Assembly (NCBI RefSeq): GCF_048569485.1
Contig: NC_134358.1
Coordinates: 241,612,404-241,676,403, forward strand
Source: Anomaloglossus baeobatrachus
Taxonomy: Eukaryota > Chordata > Amphibia > Anura > Aromobatidae
DNA length: 64,000 bases
Reading direction: 5' to 3'
Position numbers and translations under genes: made by a program. The number at the start of each line of letters is the position of its first letter. Positions within the stretch are counted from its first letter, which is position 1. The notes beneath the pieces are model-generated. The model was not told the DNA's origin. It ran no database searches and saw nothing but the letters and a program-made list of their open reading frames with translations. Of this stretch, positions 10,282-22,996 are shown in pieces.

Positions 10282-12978
10282 TGTTTTGAGTCCTTAGTAA
10301 TATATTTAGTTATAGATATAGTGGTTCAGAAGGACTGACCTTTCCTTTCACTAACTAAATGCATCACTATAACCAAGTGTTGGTCTTGTACCGAAGGGAA
10401 TCCTGATTCCTGATCAATTACAGCTGCAAACTGATTACATAGATTGGAGCTGACTCATTTTTTATTCTTAGCTTGGCCTCAATAACCCTGATTAGAAAGT
10501 AGATTTGTACTAAATCTTAAATGGACTTCTTTGTGATTAAGAGATAAAAAAATACCTATTCTGTATTCTGCAGGGGATGTGTGGTATATTTTATATATTA
10601 ATATTGAGTCGCAACAATGTAAAAATAATGTCCTTTAGACCATTGGATTCCAGAATGATTCAATATGGAGATATCGAGAAAGTAGATATTAATGTACATG
10701 TGCATAACACCCCATAAATGCATGCAATCTCTATAGCTTCATATTCCATTATGAATATGGTGGCATGTAGCAATACATAGAACCTCTATGGTACACAGCA
10801 TTATCTTCTAAAAGCAATGCTCCTATGGAAAGCTCATTTCTTAATACATCGGCAAGGCACGTTATTTTTCCTGTGGATGTTATATGAAAACAAGTGTTGT
10901 ATGTGGCCATAGCAGCTGATGTTGTGGATCTGTACAATGCAGATCAATACTGTTTTATATAGCTTAATTTAACTCTTTATCTTAGAAGCATTCTGATTCT
11001 GATCCATAATACCTTGTACAATTTATACAATTTTGGTTTTTTGCATGTACTGATCAAACATCTTTACCTTTTTTTAATTTTCTAGGGGCTTAATAAAATT
11101 ATATATTTTTTCTGCTATTGTACAATAATATATTCACATTTGACATGTCTTAGTTTAGATCACTTGTTAGCATGACTTTGTAATGTAAAGTAAAAGTATG
11201 GCAGTAAGGTCGCTGTAATAGTGATTAAATTGAAACCTTTGGTGAAGATATATGCTTTGTTGTTCTGCTTTAATCACCATTTGAAGTTTTTGCTATTTAG
11301 GTTTGGGTGCATGGGGGCCAACAGTACCCTAGATCTTTTCCCCGTCTGTGAAATTAGTAACAGGGGCTCCTAGACAGGCCCTCAGGCTAGTGGTCCCTTT
11401 CTATCCCTGATCTCAGAGTTACCTCTGTTGGTGAGGATGTCTGAGCCGCCTTCCTGGCCCTGCTTCTGACCAGCCCTGATCTTATACCCCCAACACCCGG
11501 GAGGAGCTGTGACTGGAGTGATTAAGCCAATAGAAATAGACAAACAGGGGAAACCAAAACTTTGTTACACAGCACCCACACACAGAGGTATAAGACAATA
11601 AGTGCTTACGAGAAAAAAAAAAAGAGCATGTACAAAACAACAAGACAATGGGAGACCTCCACAGCAATTCCAAGCACAAAGCTATACAAACAGCATCAGG
11701 ACTGGGACACAACAGCACACAGAGAAACCCAGCAATAAACTACAGTTGGAGTGAGAGTACAAGTTCCATCATCTTAAATAGGAAGGGAGCCAATATTATA
11801 GGCTTCCAATAACATGTGTTCCCAGAAGTAACAAGCCGGCTAGCAGAGCTTTACTTTTCCTTGCCAGATCATGAATGAGCCCACAGCTGGTCAACGCCCA
11901 AACCTGCCTGTGTGTCTCAGAAGCACCAGAGAAAACATAGGGTGAAGTGTCAGGATCTGTAACGTGAACAGCATCTGATGCCGCCATGAAAACGGAGAGT
12001 TTTTCGCAACACTCCTAGTGACGGTAATTCCTCAACTCCTCCGACTGCCTCTGGTCTTTGCAAGCTCAGCAGCAGCCTTTCATTCAAATACCAGAGTCAA
12101 GCAGAGAGGACGGGGAATCCCATGTACAGTCCAGCCACTGCATCAAAATCTAATTAGCAAAAAAACAAAAAAATTCAACTTATGATTAAAGATGAAAAAC
12201 AAAGCAATTTCTTCACCAAAGTATTAATTTAATCAGAATTCCAGCACCATGATGGCCATTTATTCACTTTACATTATAAAATTGAGCTGACAGGTTCTCT
12301 TTAAAGTCCCTGCAATGTTAACTGGGCTATTTTTGGCTATGCTATGGTAAATCTGAGAGTTTCTTGTGTGCTTCATGATCACCAAAAGCAACACTCCAGC
12401 ATTTTTTTTAATCTTACTGCTGAAGTGTTATTTGAAATCTTAGTTCCCTGACCTTACTCATTTACTTACCTGTCACAGACTTCATCTTCTATCATCGCTA
12501 CTGTTGATGGTCTCTGGCACTTTGTGACCTGTTGGATGACTCCAGTGTTTCATGGAGAAAGCCAGAGGTCACACTAAATGCACCTCTATGAAAGCCTCTT
12601 TCTGTCTTTCATAGACTTGCATTGAGAGCCCGTGATATAACTTCTGACTTCTGAACAGTCAAAAGCTGCGATCACAAGATGGTGATGTGGGACCGTATCG
12701 GTGCTGACAAAAGGTTAAAGCTCCAGAAGGTGAGTATATTACTGGAGGCAGAAACTTTACATTGAAAGCACCAATTCAGTGCTGAAATAAAAATACTGGA
12801 GTGATGCTTTAAGATAGTTTAGTAGGTTTGCAAGCGGTACTACAAGAGTAACTTATTAAATAATGATAATTTGTGGTTAGGCCCTGCTACATTTATTAAT
12901 GACATTTATGTTGTATATGTAGCAATCATGTAGAGTGCAAAATGAACAGTTAAAATAGCCAAACAAAGTATTATCCTC
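10282..12978. other. Intergenic, unassigned; possible old LTR piece
   Basis: No gene recognised. AT-rich sequence runs to about 11270. The stretch 11300-12130 is GC-richer and repeat-like, perhaps an old LTR, but no matching ends were found. A short piece ending ACAGGTTCTCTTTAA near 12300 resembles a common frog interspersed repeat end. Confidence 0.35.
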
Positions 12979-14548
12979 AGTGGCATTCCTAGAGTCTGAT
13001 GGGTCCCTGTGCAAAGTTTGAGCCTGGACCCCCCATGTTGGTGAGATATATGCTCCACTGTAGCATTCTAGATCCTATAAGGGCTTACAAGTTGCCCCCC
13101 TCAATTTTCATGGCGATATCCTGGTATATGTTCCCATCTTGGCCCTATCCTGATATATGTCCCCATCATGGCCTCATCCTTGTGTAAGATCCCATCATGG
13201 CTATACCCTGGCATATATGGCCCAGTACTTGTGAATATGTACCCATCATGGCACCATTCTGGTATATTCGTCCACATTCTGGCCTCATTCTGGTATATGA
13301 CCCAACATGGCCCTATCATGGCCCCATCCTGGTATATATGTCCCCATCATGACCCCATCATTACCCCATCCATGTCCCCATTATGGCCTTATCATGGTAC
13401 ATGTCCCCATCATGGCCCTCTCCTGGTGTATGACCCCGTCATGGCTATAGCACGGTATATATGGCCCTATCCTGTTATATTTATCCAAATCATAACCCCA
13501 TCCTGGTATATGTGCCCTCATCATAGCCCCATCCTGGTATATATGTCCCCATCATGGCCCCATCCTGGTATATATGTCCCTATCATGGCCCCATGTTGGT
13601 ATATTTCTTTATCATGGCCCCTTCCTGGTGTATGACCCCCATCATGGCTATATCCTGGTATATATAGCCCCATCCTGGTATATATGTCATCTTGGTCCTA
13701 TCCTGCTATATATGTAAGCATCCTATCCCCATCATTGCCCCATCCTGGTATATATGTTTCCATCATGGCTCCATCCTGGTATTTATGTCCTCATCATAGC
13801 CCCATACTGGTATATGTCCCCATTAAGGTATTCTTCCCCATCATGGTTCCATCCTGGTACAATATATATGTCCCCATAATTGCCCCAACCTTGTATTTTC
13901 ATTGCAATCACAGCTCCATTCTGGTATATGTTTCCATACTGGCATATGTCCCCATCCTGGCCGCATCCTAGTACATATGATCCCCATGTAAAAAAAATAA
14001 ATAAACAATTATGCTCACCTTTCCTCTCCTCCCCGGGTGTTCTCCACTGATACTGGGGTGCTGGCAACTGACTTCAGTGCATACGCGGTGCAGTAGATGA
14101 CATCACTGCACAGCCGTCAACTGCATATTTGCTGCACGACACAGCTGGGATTATGAGCGTGGGGAGCAGTGAATATCCATTTTCTTTAACAGCAACATAT
14201 GTGACTGCCCAGCAGCTGCAGGAAGCTGGCTGCTAGGCGGTCACATGTTTTGCTATTAAAGAACATTAATATTCACTGCTCCCAATTTCATAGTCCTGCC
14301 CACCTCTCAGAACTGGCTTCAGTGCAAAGAGCAGGGCAGGATTATGGATGTGGGAAGCAGTGAATAATCATATCCTTAATTGGCAGCGGGCACATTGCAG
14401 TGCAGGGACCTAACAGGTGTCTGTTCTGCAATGCATTTCATCTGGATGCACATCTAGTTGAAATAGGCGCTGGGGTTGGCAAGCCCTCTGTACCCCCAGG
14501 CCCAGTCATGGTAGCGTTCCCTGTGACTGCAATCGCTATGCCCCTGAC
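12979..14548. mobile_element. hAT-like non-autonomous element, probable
   Basis: The left end reads CAGTGGCATTCCTAGAGTC and the right end, reversed, CAGGGGCATAGCGATTGC, so the ends are partly inverted and start CAGNG as in many hAT elements. An 8-bp duplication could not be confirmed. The element carries the minisatellite at about 13.1-13.98 kb and GC-rich flanking sequence. No transposase was seen. Confidence 0.45.
13100..13985 (+). repeat. 31-33-bp minisatellite (CATCCTGGTATATATG...)
   Basis: About 25-30 irregular copies of a unit built on CCCCATCATGGCCCCATC and CTGGTATATATGTC. The open frames across it on both strands are by-products of a unit length near a multiple of three. I treat it as non-coding. 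Confidence 0.85.
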
Positions 14549-15274
14549 CATACAAATTAATTCATTGATCTATTCATATTGGAAGAAAGTCCTAGTTACA
14601 ATTTGTTAGTTGCCTAAGATGTAAGGGCTGATCTTCAATTCTTTTTTTCTTTCAACACAAAAACTCTTTAGGAAACTGATGACAAAACAGGTCCTATATT
14701 TTTGCTTGAGTGAGCTTTGCATCCATTGTGAAGCTGGGACTATGAAATAACAAGTCATGGAAGTGTATCAGGAAGCAAGGAACAAAATGTTATGCATTTA
14801 CAGTATGTTAGCATTTCCGAATCAGTATAACCAAAAATGTAATACAATAAATAACCCTTTATTCAAGAATATGCCTTAAAAACCTTTTATGATCCATTGC
14901 ACACTATGTTGCAAAAAAAACTTGCTCAGAGTAACAATATATTGTATAGAAGACATTGAGTTGCAGCATGCTTCATTGACTACATGTTCAATTTGAATAT
15001 CTATTAATGAGATGAGAGTCCATTTGGATTAGAAAACTGATCCTCGTATATTCAAATGCGTGGAATGGAAATGTTAATTTAAAATGCCTTTAGTAGTCAT
15101 AAGTAATCACAATGTTACCTGTTGCTGCTCCTTTCAGGTAATTCTTTTGTTATGAAATGTTCATATCCATTTTGCTTTTATGTTGCTAAATTTTTATTGT
15201 ACAGAACATATTTTGCCTTCCTTTCAAATCAAAACTTGTTAAATTAAAAATATAATATAATAGGTTTATGAATA
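14549..15274. other. Intergenic, nothing recognised
   Basis: AT-rich sequence without a convincing frame, exon or paired repeat end. Confidence 0.5.
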
Positions 15275-15276
15275 GC

Positions 15277-15590
15277 GATGGACGAGCACTAAAATAATCG
15301 AATGCTCAGTACTGGAGCCGAGCAGATCAGACGCTCTGAAAGCGCTCAACTCAGCTCGAGTAATGAGTATTAGGAAGTCAATGATCGGGCAATTCGGATC
15401 TCTGCCCACATACAGCCAGCCATAAACAGAGCATTTCAGGAAGGGGGGGGAGCGTTTTTTTTTTTCCTTGAGACACTACATCCAAAAATGCTTTTTCATC
15501 CCCCAGGAGAGCACCAAGAATACCCAAGCACCTCAATGCTCAATCCGAACGAGTACCGAACAGTGGCGAGCATACCATTCATCAATATCT
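15277..15590. mobile_element. Degenerate hAT-like MITE
   Basis: The left end, TAGCGATGGACGAGCACT, and the right end ...GCGAGCATACCATTCATCA are imperfect inverted copies of the TAGxGATGxGCGAGxA terminus also found on the full hAT element at 29117. The target duplication is unclear. About 310 bp, non-coding. Confidence 0.45.
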
Positions 15591-15711
15591 GTGAACAAAA
15601 AAACACATGTAAAGCATAGAAAATAAAATAGCTATTGTAATAAAACACTAAAAGTTACTCACAAGCTCAGTAGAATTTTTAAAGAGAACCAGTCACCAGA
15701 TTTTCCCAATA

Positions 15712-16188
15712 CAGCGATACCTTGGTTTTCGTTGATAATCCGTCCGAATACAATTGGTGAAATCCAAAACCAATGAAAAGTGAGGCAATTATTCCAAAAG
15801 AAATCAACGTAAATTCAATTAATTCCTTTTTGACACTCCAAAATACAGACCAAAAAACACATTTTATACAGAATAAGGATAGTGTTCAATACTAAAAACA
15901 ATAAGAAATAAATATAAAATGAATATAAAATACTAATGTAAACAATAAATACATTTTATCTTACATATGTTACATACATTTTGAAACTAGTGGTATGATA
16001 CTCACACAACAGCACACTGAGCAGGAGAATACGTGGATTAACCTTGCTGCAAAATTAGCAGCGTAGTCATGTGGGCATGCGTCAAAAACAATTAAAGCCG
16101 AGGCAACCAATGAAAATCAAGTCAAATTTTCAGTGGAAAAAATTAATGAAAGATGAAACCATTGTCAATGAAAACCGAGGTACCACTG
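15712..16188. mobile_element. Mariner/Tigger-like MITE (TA duplication)
   Basis: Inverted ends CAGCGATACCTTGGTTTTCG and (reversed right end) CAGTGGTACCTCGGTTTTCA lie inside TA dinucleotides. The CAGTGGTACCTCGGTTT terminus is typical of pogo/Tigger-type mariner relatives. The 477-bp length and absence of a frame make it non-autonomous. Confidence 0.65.
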
Positions 16189-16668
16189 TACTTACTAAAG
16201 TCACCACCACCCTTAACTGCTCTATTGCCATAATACATTGACCTACATTTAAGTCACAAACTCCTGCTGCTTATGCCAAAAAATATGTTATATACTGTAC
16301 TTCTAGCATACGATCTGATGGGAGACTTTTTTCTTTTCTCAGTGCCTTCACAAACCCTGTAGTTGCCGTCCTTCTGGCTTGATTGATGTGAATGATGCAA
16401 CCTATGTCATGTACAGTTCATAAATCTTGTACCTGCTCAGATGAAGCACAGGCACTCTATACTCTTCAATATTTAGGGTAACATCCCGTACTGCACATGA
16501 AATGGCACAGACTTCACTTCCGGGCTAATAGGTGCTGGAACCTGTGCACTAGGGCTTTTTTTCTGCCTTTAGTAGGGAGCTTGTGAAGAATTTGGAGTCG
16601 TCTGTGCAGACAAAAACTTCATTATGATCTGTAGTTGATGATTGATGCGTCATTTATATTATTCAAAT

Positions 16669-17066
16669 GGTTCGGTTCCACTTGCGTTTTGCAGAGATAA
16701 GTGCAATACGATAAAACATCGGATTGCATTTGCAGCAGTGCAAAATTATGGGGCAGTGTCCATCTGCGATTGATTTGTCATGCCATATCGGCTTGAGAAA
16801 GGAATCTCACCATGCTACGTTTGGCAGTGAGTCTCAGCTCACACACACCCAAATAAGTCTATGGCAGTGTGTGAAGCATCGCACTGCACTCGTCATCCGA
16901 CCGCTGTGCGATGTACACAGAGACAGGCTGCGGAAAAGAGGGAGAAAGTTCTCCACACCTTCCTTATTCACAGTTGTGATCAAATCGCAAGATCGAATCA
17001 CAGTTGCATGACCCTCGGCTCACACTCACTCTCACATCAGAAGCAATGCGCAAGTGGAACCGAGGC
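16669..17066. mobile_element. Inverted-repeat MITE, family unknown
   Basis: The left end GGTTCGGTTCCACTTGCG is mirrored by CGCAAGTGGAACCGAGGCC about 400 bp later. No clear target duplication was found. The open frames inside are short and not conserved in pattern. Confidence 0.5.
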
Positions 17067-17597
17067 CAAACCAGGATGCTGGCCGCTGCAGGGATTGAGG
17101 AGACGCCAATAAAAAAAAAATCTTAAACACACAAACAAGTTTCATTTTTGCATATTAATTTTTCCTTCTCTTCTTCAAAGAGATATACATTTTTTCCCAT
17201 CAGCATAGATGTTTGAGGAATTATTGTTTGCAAGAGATGTTGCATTTTTGAGTGACACCATTCACTTCGCCATATAATGTACCGAAAAATGTAAGAAAAA
17301 AACCCCCTACAATTCCGCCATTGTTTCTTGGGTTTCATTTTCATTGTCCAGACCTGCCAAAATGATTCTCCAGGTCATTATAGTGTTTCCAAACATCTAT
17401 AGATACTTTTCTAGTTTAGTGGCTTAAAGATAATCTGAACGTTGAAAAAAATGTTTTGTTTTGTTATTTTCTGAGACCAAAACTTTTTTATTTTTCAAAA
17501 TTTGGCATGTTCATCCGATGCTGCTTTTATATGCATGGCATCTTAAGTATTTAGCTTTCTTTAGAGGACCCAGAGCATTTGTGCATTACATAAAAAG

Positions 17598-18295
17598 TAG
17601 AAATGAGTGGATAGGGCGAAATTTGAATTCACCTGTTCATGCAGCTTTGTCCAGGAAATTCGATTCACAGTAAGTTATTCTTTGGGAACTTAATATCTTA
17701 TTATGTTCTCAAGTCTCTTTAGACCTCGGAGCATAGGAAACATTATAAGGAAAAATGTAATTTTTTTTTTATATTCACCTTACTGCTCACCTCTCTGGTC
17801 CCTCAACTGCTCACAACCACCTATCTGGTGCTCACTGCATCTTCTGATCCTCCACCACTCACACTGGCTTCTCATGCTTAACCATGACTTCAGGCTTTCA
17901 TGAGGCCTGGTAGGGTTCTACCCAAGTGTGTGGAAGGTCACGACATCATGAAGTTACAACATGTGCCATGTCCGGTGCAGAACCCTTTTGGACCTCGTGA
18001 AATCTGAAAATTCAGGCTCACCTTGAGAGACCCAGGGATTCCAGTGCAAACAGCGGGTAATCAGAAAATACGAGGACCTGATGGATTACAGTGAGTAGCG
18101 AATAAATCAGATAGGTGAGTATAAGGATTTTTTTGTTTTTATTTGTTTGACTTTTGATGGCTCTTGATAATGCAGAAAAATTGCAACTGCTGGCCATATG
18201 AAAGTCAGTTACAAGAATCCACATTTTGGTGAACACAGATTTTTGTAAAATTTGAGAAGAATTAAATTTTACTCTTATTTAATTCCTCATCTCTG
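17598..18295. mobile_element. hAT-like MITE, TAGAAATGAGTGG end
   Basis: Starts TAGAAATGAGTGGAT and ends CCTCATCTCTG, an imperfect pair of the TAGAGATGAG terminus seen several times in the window. The flanks ATAAAAAG and ATAAAGTG agree at 6 of 8 positions, consistent with an old 8-bp hAT duplication. Non-coding. Confidence 0.5.
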
Positions 18296-18759
18296 ATAAA
18301 GTGCCTGTACATATAAAAATGCTTTATGCAATGACATTTTCCATGCTGCTTCAAGAAAATGAAATAAGTGATGTTGGATTCCCTCAAAGATTCCAGATAA
18401 TCTCTAGATTCCATAAGCTTAACACCTTATAATGATTCAATCGATTGGATAAACTTTTAACATAAACAAGAGTTTTCTAAAGCAGATAACCTTTTTACCA
18501 CTTTCCTACAAACTAACAGTTATGTATCATTAGTGGGAAATATAATCTAAATTAAGACATAAGGGTGCAATAGTATTCAAATGTATTTTGCCTTTTTAAT
18601 TATTGTATGCTATACAATATGATTTCCAATATTCTATACATTTTTACATAATTAAAAATACACATTCAGCATGGAAGCTTTGGCTGTTCTCACTTATCAT
18701 GTCCAATTTCCAAGTATGCGGTCCATTGTTATGTTTTAGGTAGAAATCATCCCAAAATA

Positions 18760-19475
18760 CAGTCATGGCCGAAAGTGTTGGCACCCTTGAAATTGTTCCA
18801 GAAAATGTATTACTCCCTAAAATTATTGCAAGTACACATATTTTGTTATACACTTTTATTTCCTTTGTATTGGAATAACACAAAAAACTCAGAAAAAGAT
18901 AAATTGGACATAAAGTGGCATGGACAACTTTGTGCTCCCTGGTCAAAATTACTGTTATCATGAACATTTAAGTAAGTTGAATGATCTCTAAAATGTATAA
19001 AATTAAAGATTACACATTTACTTTTCATTTTAGGCAAAAAAATATATATTTTCATTTTTTATATATTTAAATTAACAAAAAAGGTACGGTAAATGGGCCG
19101 ATGCAACAATTAGGGCACCCTGCATGCTTTGTACATAGTAACATGCCCTTTGGCAAGTATCATAGCTTGTAAATACTTTTTGTAGCAGCCAAGAATCTTT
19201 CAATTTTTGTTTCAGGGACTTTCATTTATTCTTCCTTAGAAAAGTCTTCCAATTCTGTTAGATTCCTGGTTCGTCTTGCATGCACTGCTCTTTTGAGGTC
19301 TAGCCACAGATTTACAATGGTGTTCAGATCAGGGGACTGTGAGGGCCATTGTAAAACTCTCAGCTTGCGCCTTTTGAGGTAGTCTATTGTGAATTTTGAC
19401 CTGTGTTTAGGATCATTATCCATTTGTAGAAGCCATCCTCTTTTCAACTTCAGCTTTATTACAGCAAAATGTACT
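18760..19475 (-). mobile_element. Tc1/mariner remnant with transposase C-terminus
   Basis: A TA dinucleotide at 18758-18759 is followed by the terminal repeat CAGTCATGGCCGAAAGTG. The minus strand at about 19226-19475 encodes the end of a Tc1 transposase, including MDNDPKHRSK, LQWPSQSPDLN and the region of the third catalytic residue, here VNLW where family members have ENLW. The rest of the transposase and the other terminal repeat are missing; the homology stops where the uncharacterised family at 19480-20880 starts. Confidence 0.8.
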
Positions 19476-19479
19476 TTAT

Positions 19480-20880
19480 GTTCGCTTATCACTAGTGACA
19501 ACCTTTTTTGCTCGTCTCTTGTACTACTACATAAGATCATCTCTTACAATTGTCCAACAGTAATCTGCATGCATTGATAGATTCCATTTTCCATGATAAC
19601 TTTTCTCCATAACCACAATATTTGGATGAAGTCTCTCAGTGTGCTTGTCGCTCAAGGCTAGATGCAAATGTAAAAAAATAACCATGGTACAGCCAAGATC
19701 CTTTTTATTCATTGCTTTTAAAAAGTTCTTTATTAAGCCCAATTTGATATGCAATGGTAGTAACACAATCTTTTGTGGGTCAACAAGTGCTGCATGCAGA
19801 CATTTTTTACTACTCCCTGCTTGAAGTGGATGTCAGAGTGGCCAGTCTCTTTTGTTGTAGGAATATTATCTTGCATGAATATTCCACTCACATAGAAAGC
19901 AGCAGTATGTTGTGTAGTGTATCCATCCTGGGGACCAAGTAAGAGAACAACCACCTTTAAGTCACCACAGAGGGACCAAAAATATTGGTCATAGTTCAGA
20001 TACCTCAACAGCTGTTTCATGTTGTCATAGCTTTTATCATGTAGACTGCATAACCAACTGGAACTGAAGGTAACACATTGCCATTATGCAGCAAAACAGC
20101 TTTTAGGCTTGTTTTGGACAAATCGATGAAGAGCCTCCATTCTACTGGATTAAGACTTATCTGCAGAGTATTTATTAAACTGTTGATGTTGTTGCATGCC
20201 AGAAGATCGCCCTCCATGAAGAAGTATTGGACAAGATCTTTATCACGGTTGGGGAACACAGAAATCTGAAAAGCGCACATTAGAGATCCCACTGCTGTAG
20301 TTCACATTTATGAGCTCAGCCTTACTTCTGGGCAGATCTAAATCTCTAACAATGTCGGCCAGTTCACTTTGTGTTATAAGATGTGGTTCAGTTGAGGTTG
20401 CTGTCAGAAAGTCTGAGTCATAACCAGAAAATACTTCATGACACCAAGCATCCTTTTTTTTCTCACCTGACTGGACTGAAAATGTTTTTGTTGCTTTTGG
20501 AATCGGTAATTACTCAGTATGTGATACTGGGTTTATGACAGATGAAATGTTTGGATACTGCAATGTCCATTTCCTCTTTCTTTAAACTCCTTTCCTAATG
20601 GGGGGAACTATAAAGAAATAGCAATTTATAGTGTGATTGGTTGCCTCAATACAGATCATTGGGAATGTAAAATGCATAGATTGCCTTTTCCCATGTAACC
20701 ACTAGGTAAGATGACATGCATCAATTGCAGCATATGCGTGGAGCCCAACTCTTGTACTGATCTCCTATTCTGTAGCCAAAATACAGGTTGTAGGTTTTCC
20801 TTATCATGGAAGTCAGGTTTCGCCTTTGTGACGAAAAAATTGACTTCTTCTCATAGGAAGCAAATACTGTTCGAGTTGGC
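19480..20880 (-). pseudogene. Decayed copy of a widespread uncharacterised protein family
   Basis: Read on the minus strand, several frames in the right order give a recognisable protein: FGYRIGDQYKSWAPRICC near 20750-20800, CYFFIVPPIRKG near 20620, FPNRDKDLVQYFFMEGDLLA near 20220, SLNPVEWRLFIDLSKTSLKA near 20130, SLCGDLKVVVLLLGPQDGYT near 19950, and MHADYCWTIVRDDL near 19540. I recall this architecture (WAPH.CC, CYFC, EWRLFIDSSK, MADYCW) from uncharacterised proteins in many invertebrates, fish and amphibians, often multi-copy. Several stops and frame changes make it a pseudogene, and the middle between the LPLHIKLGL and HLHLALS segments looks internally deleted. The biochemical function is unknown to me. 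A domesticated or mobile-element origin is inference from its copy-rich distribution and its place beside a Tc1 remnant. Confidence 0.6.
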
Positions 20881-20884
20881 GTTT

Positions 20885-21170
20885 TTTTGATTGGTCACCC
20901 AAAGGGAACATGCCCACAATCAGGACCCACTGCATCATGGATGTGGCGGGTCCTAACCTGCAGGCCTGCAAGTCTCCTCCTCAGGAGACTGCAGCTGCTC
21001 ATGCCCACAATTAGGATTCGGGGTGCTGTGGTCTCTCGCTGTGTTCTCCATGCAGAGAACGCTTGTGACTCCACAGCAAAGAATTGACATGCTTGCGGCT
21101 CAAAAAGCCACACTGCAGGTCAGTTTACGCTGCGGGCAGTACACACACAGTGGGCACAGGACAAGGATGA
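20885..21170. repeat. Interspersed repeat also present at 52.36-52.57 kb
   Basis: A stretch with CATGCCCACAATCAGG, TTGACATGCTTGCGG and CACAGTGGGCACAGG matches, more loosely, 52365-52570 (CATGCCCACGATTTGG, TTGACATGCTGAGG, CACAGTGGGCATGGG). It is a dispersed non-coding repeat, probably a MITE component. Confidence 0.55.
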
Positions 21171-21174
21171 TAAG

Positions 21175-21975
21175 TGTTTATGAGTTTAGGCTTTTATGGT
21201 CAGTGGGTTCCTCTTTCTCTATCGGGTAGCGTGTAAGCTCTTATGGTCAGCAGGATCCTCACTCTCTCTCTTCTGTAGAGTGTAAACTGTTATTGTCAGC
21301 AGAGTACTCTCTTCTGTACAGTGTAGGTTCTTATGATAAGCAAAGTGGTTGCTTTCTCCTGTAGAGTGTAAGATATTTTTGGTCAGTGATTCCTCTATCT
21401 CTCTCCTGTAGAGTATAACCTCTTATGGTCAGTGTGTTACTCTATCTCCTGTAGATTGTAAGATCCTATGGCTACCAAGATCCTCTCAGCAGGTCCTCTC
21501 TATATTGTAGAGTGTAAGCTCTTATGTTTAGCAGGTTTCTTTCTCTTGTCTCTAAAGTGTAAGCTCCCATGGTCATAGAGTCAAGGAGTTCCTCTTTCTG
21601 TCTCTCGCTTGTCTTTACATTATAAGCTCTTATGGTATATACTCTCTTTTTTGTCTGCAAAGTGCAAGCTCTTATGGTCAGCTAAGCTCTTATGGTTAGT
21701 GAGGTCCTCTCTCTCCTATAGAGTATAAGATCTTCTGGTCAGCAAAGTTTTCTCTGTCTCCTGTAGAGTGTAAACTCTTATTATCAGTGGGGTCCTCCCT
21801 CTCATGCAGAGTGTAAGTTGTTATATTTAGTGGGGTCCTCCCTCTCTCTCCTGTAGAGTGGTAGAGTGTAAGTTCCCATGGTCAAAGAGGTTCTCTCATC
21901 TATAAATTATAAACTCTTTGTGAGCAGCATCCTCTCTTTAGTGAGCTCTTATGGTTAATTAGATTCTCTCTATCT
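21175..21975 (+). repeat. Minisatellite, CTCTTATGGTCAGC family
   Basis: About 15-18 irregular units of roughly 45-60 bp containing GTGTAAGCTCTTATGGTCAG and TCCTCTCTCTCCTGTAGA. It is the reverse complement of the minisatellite at about 39.64-40.49 kb. It is followed near 22165-22192 by ...TTCACTCATCTCTA, the right end of a TAGAGATGAG-type element, so it probably belongs to a copy of the same MITE family in reverse orientation. The left end of that copy was not found. Confidence 0.7.
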
Positions 21976-22996
21976 TTCTTTCCTCTTCTTGTGTATTCTA
22001 TGAGAAATTACAAGTTTTTCAGTATAAGTATTTAATATATTTTATTTTTTAATTATTTATTTATTTTATTGTTTTTTTTATATTTTTAGTAATAGTATTA
22101 GTGTTTAGTATTCACTGAAAATTGAAATATTGGGGAATATTCATCTGTCTGCAAATTTGAATTTCAAAAGGTTCACTCATCTCTAATAAAGAGAAAGTTT
22201 ACTGATTACAAATTCTATGGAGTCTCCAGAAAAGAGTGATGATGTTCGCTTTATGTGCATGATTAACGTTTCTCTTATAATGTCAAGAAATATGTAATCT
22301 TGTGTTTTAATTCATACTTGCTGGAATAAAAGCAACAAGACATATTGCTGCCTTTTTGTCTTCTTAAATGTTATAACAAATACACGTTGCTGCTTTTATA
22401 ATATGTGACATTTTAGAAGCTTAATTGCCTGCAGTGCAATTACATTTAAGTGCAGTTTCCTTCTTAATTTAAAGTGTGCAGTGCATTAAAGAACTAGGTT
22501 GGCATTTTCCAGCACAAACACTGTGACTGACAGAAATTGAGAAAAGGAGAGACTGAGAGCCACAAGACAACACATAGCAAATGTGAACCTAAGGCTCGGA
22601 TGAGAATGACTGGACTAGTACCAAGAAGTCTATTTGATTTTCTGGAACAATATATTAGAAAATGAGTTAAAATGGTATAACAAACTCCTAAGTAAAGTGA
22701 ATGTGTTATCAAAAAATTACCTACTTTTTATACCAGGAATGCACAACCTGCTACCTTGGGCTACCATTGCCATTCTCTTACACCTTTCCATGTTTTAGAT
22801 AAAGGAAGACAAACTGCACATAGTTTACTTATCTGTGTTTGGTGGTCACTGATATGTATTTTTCATGCGAGAGAAGAAGAGGGACACATAGCATGAAATC
22901 ACACATGGGGAAGTACTGCTGGTGCCCTATGTCACCATAACTGGCTAAATAAAGGACTCTTGACTCCTGTAGGCCACTCTGGAAATAAATAAGTAA

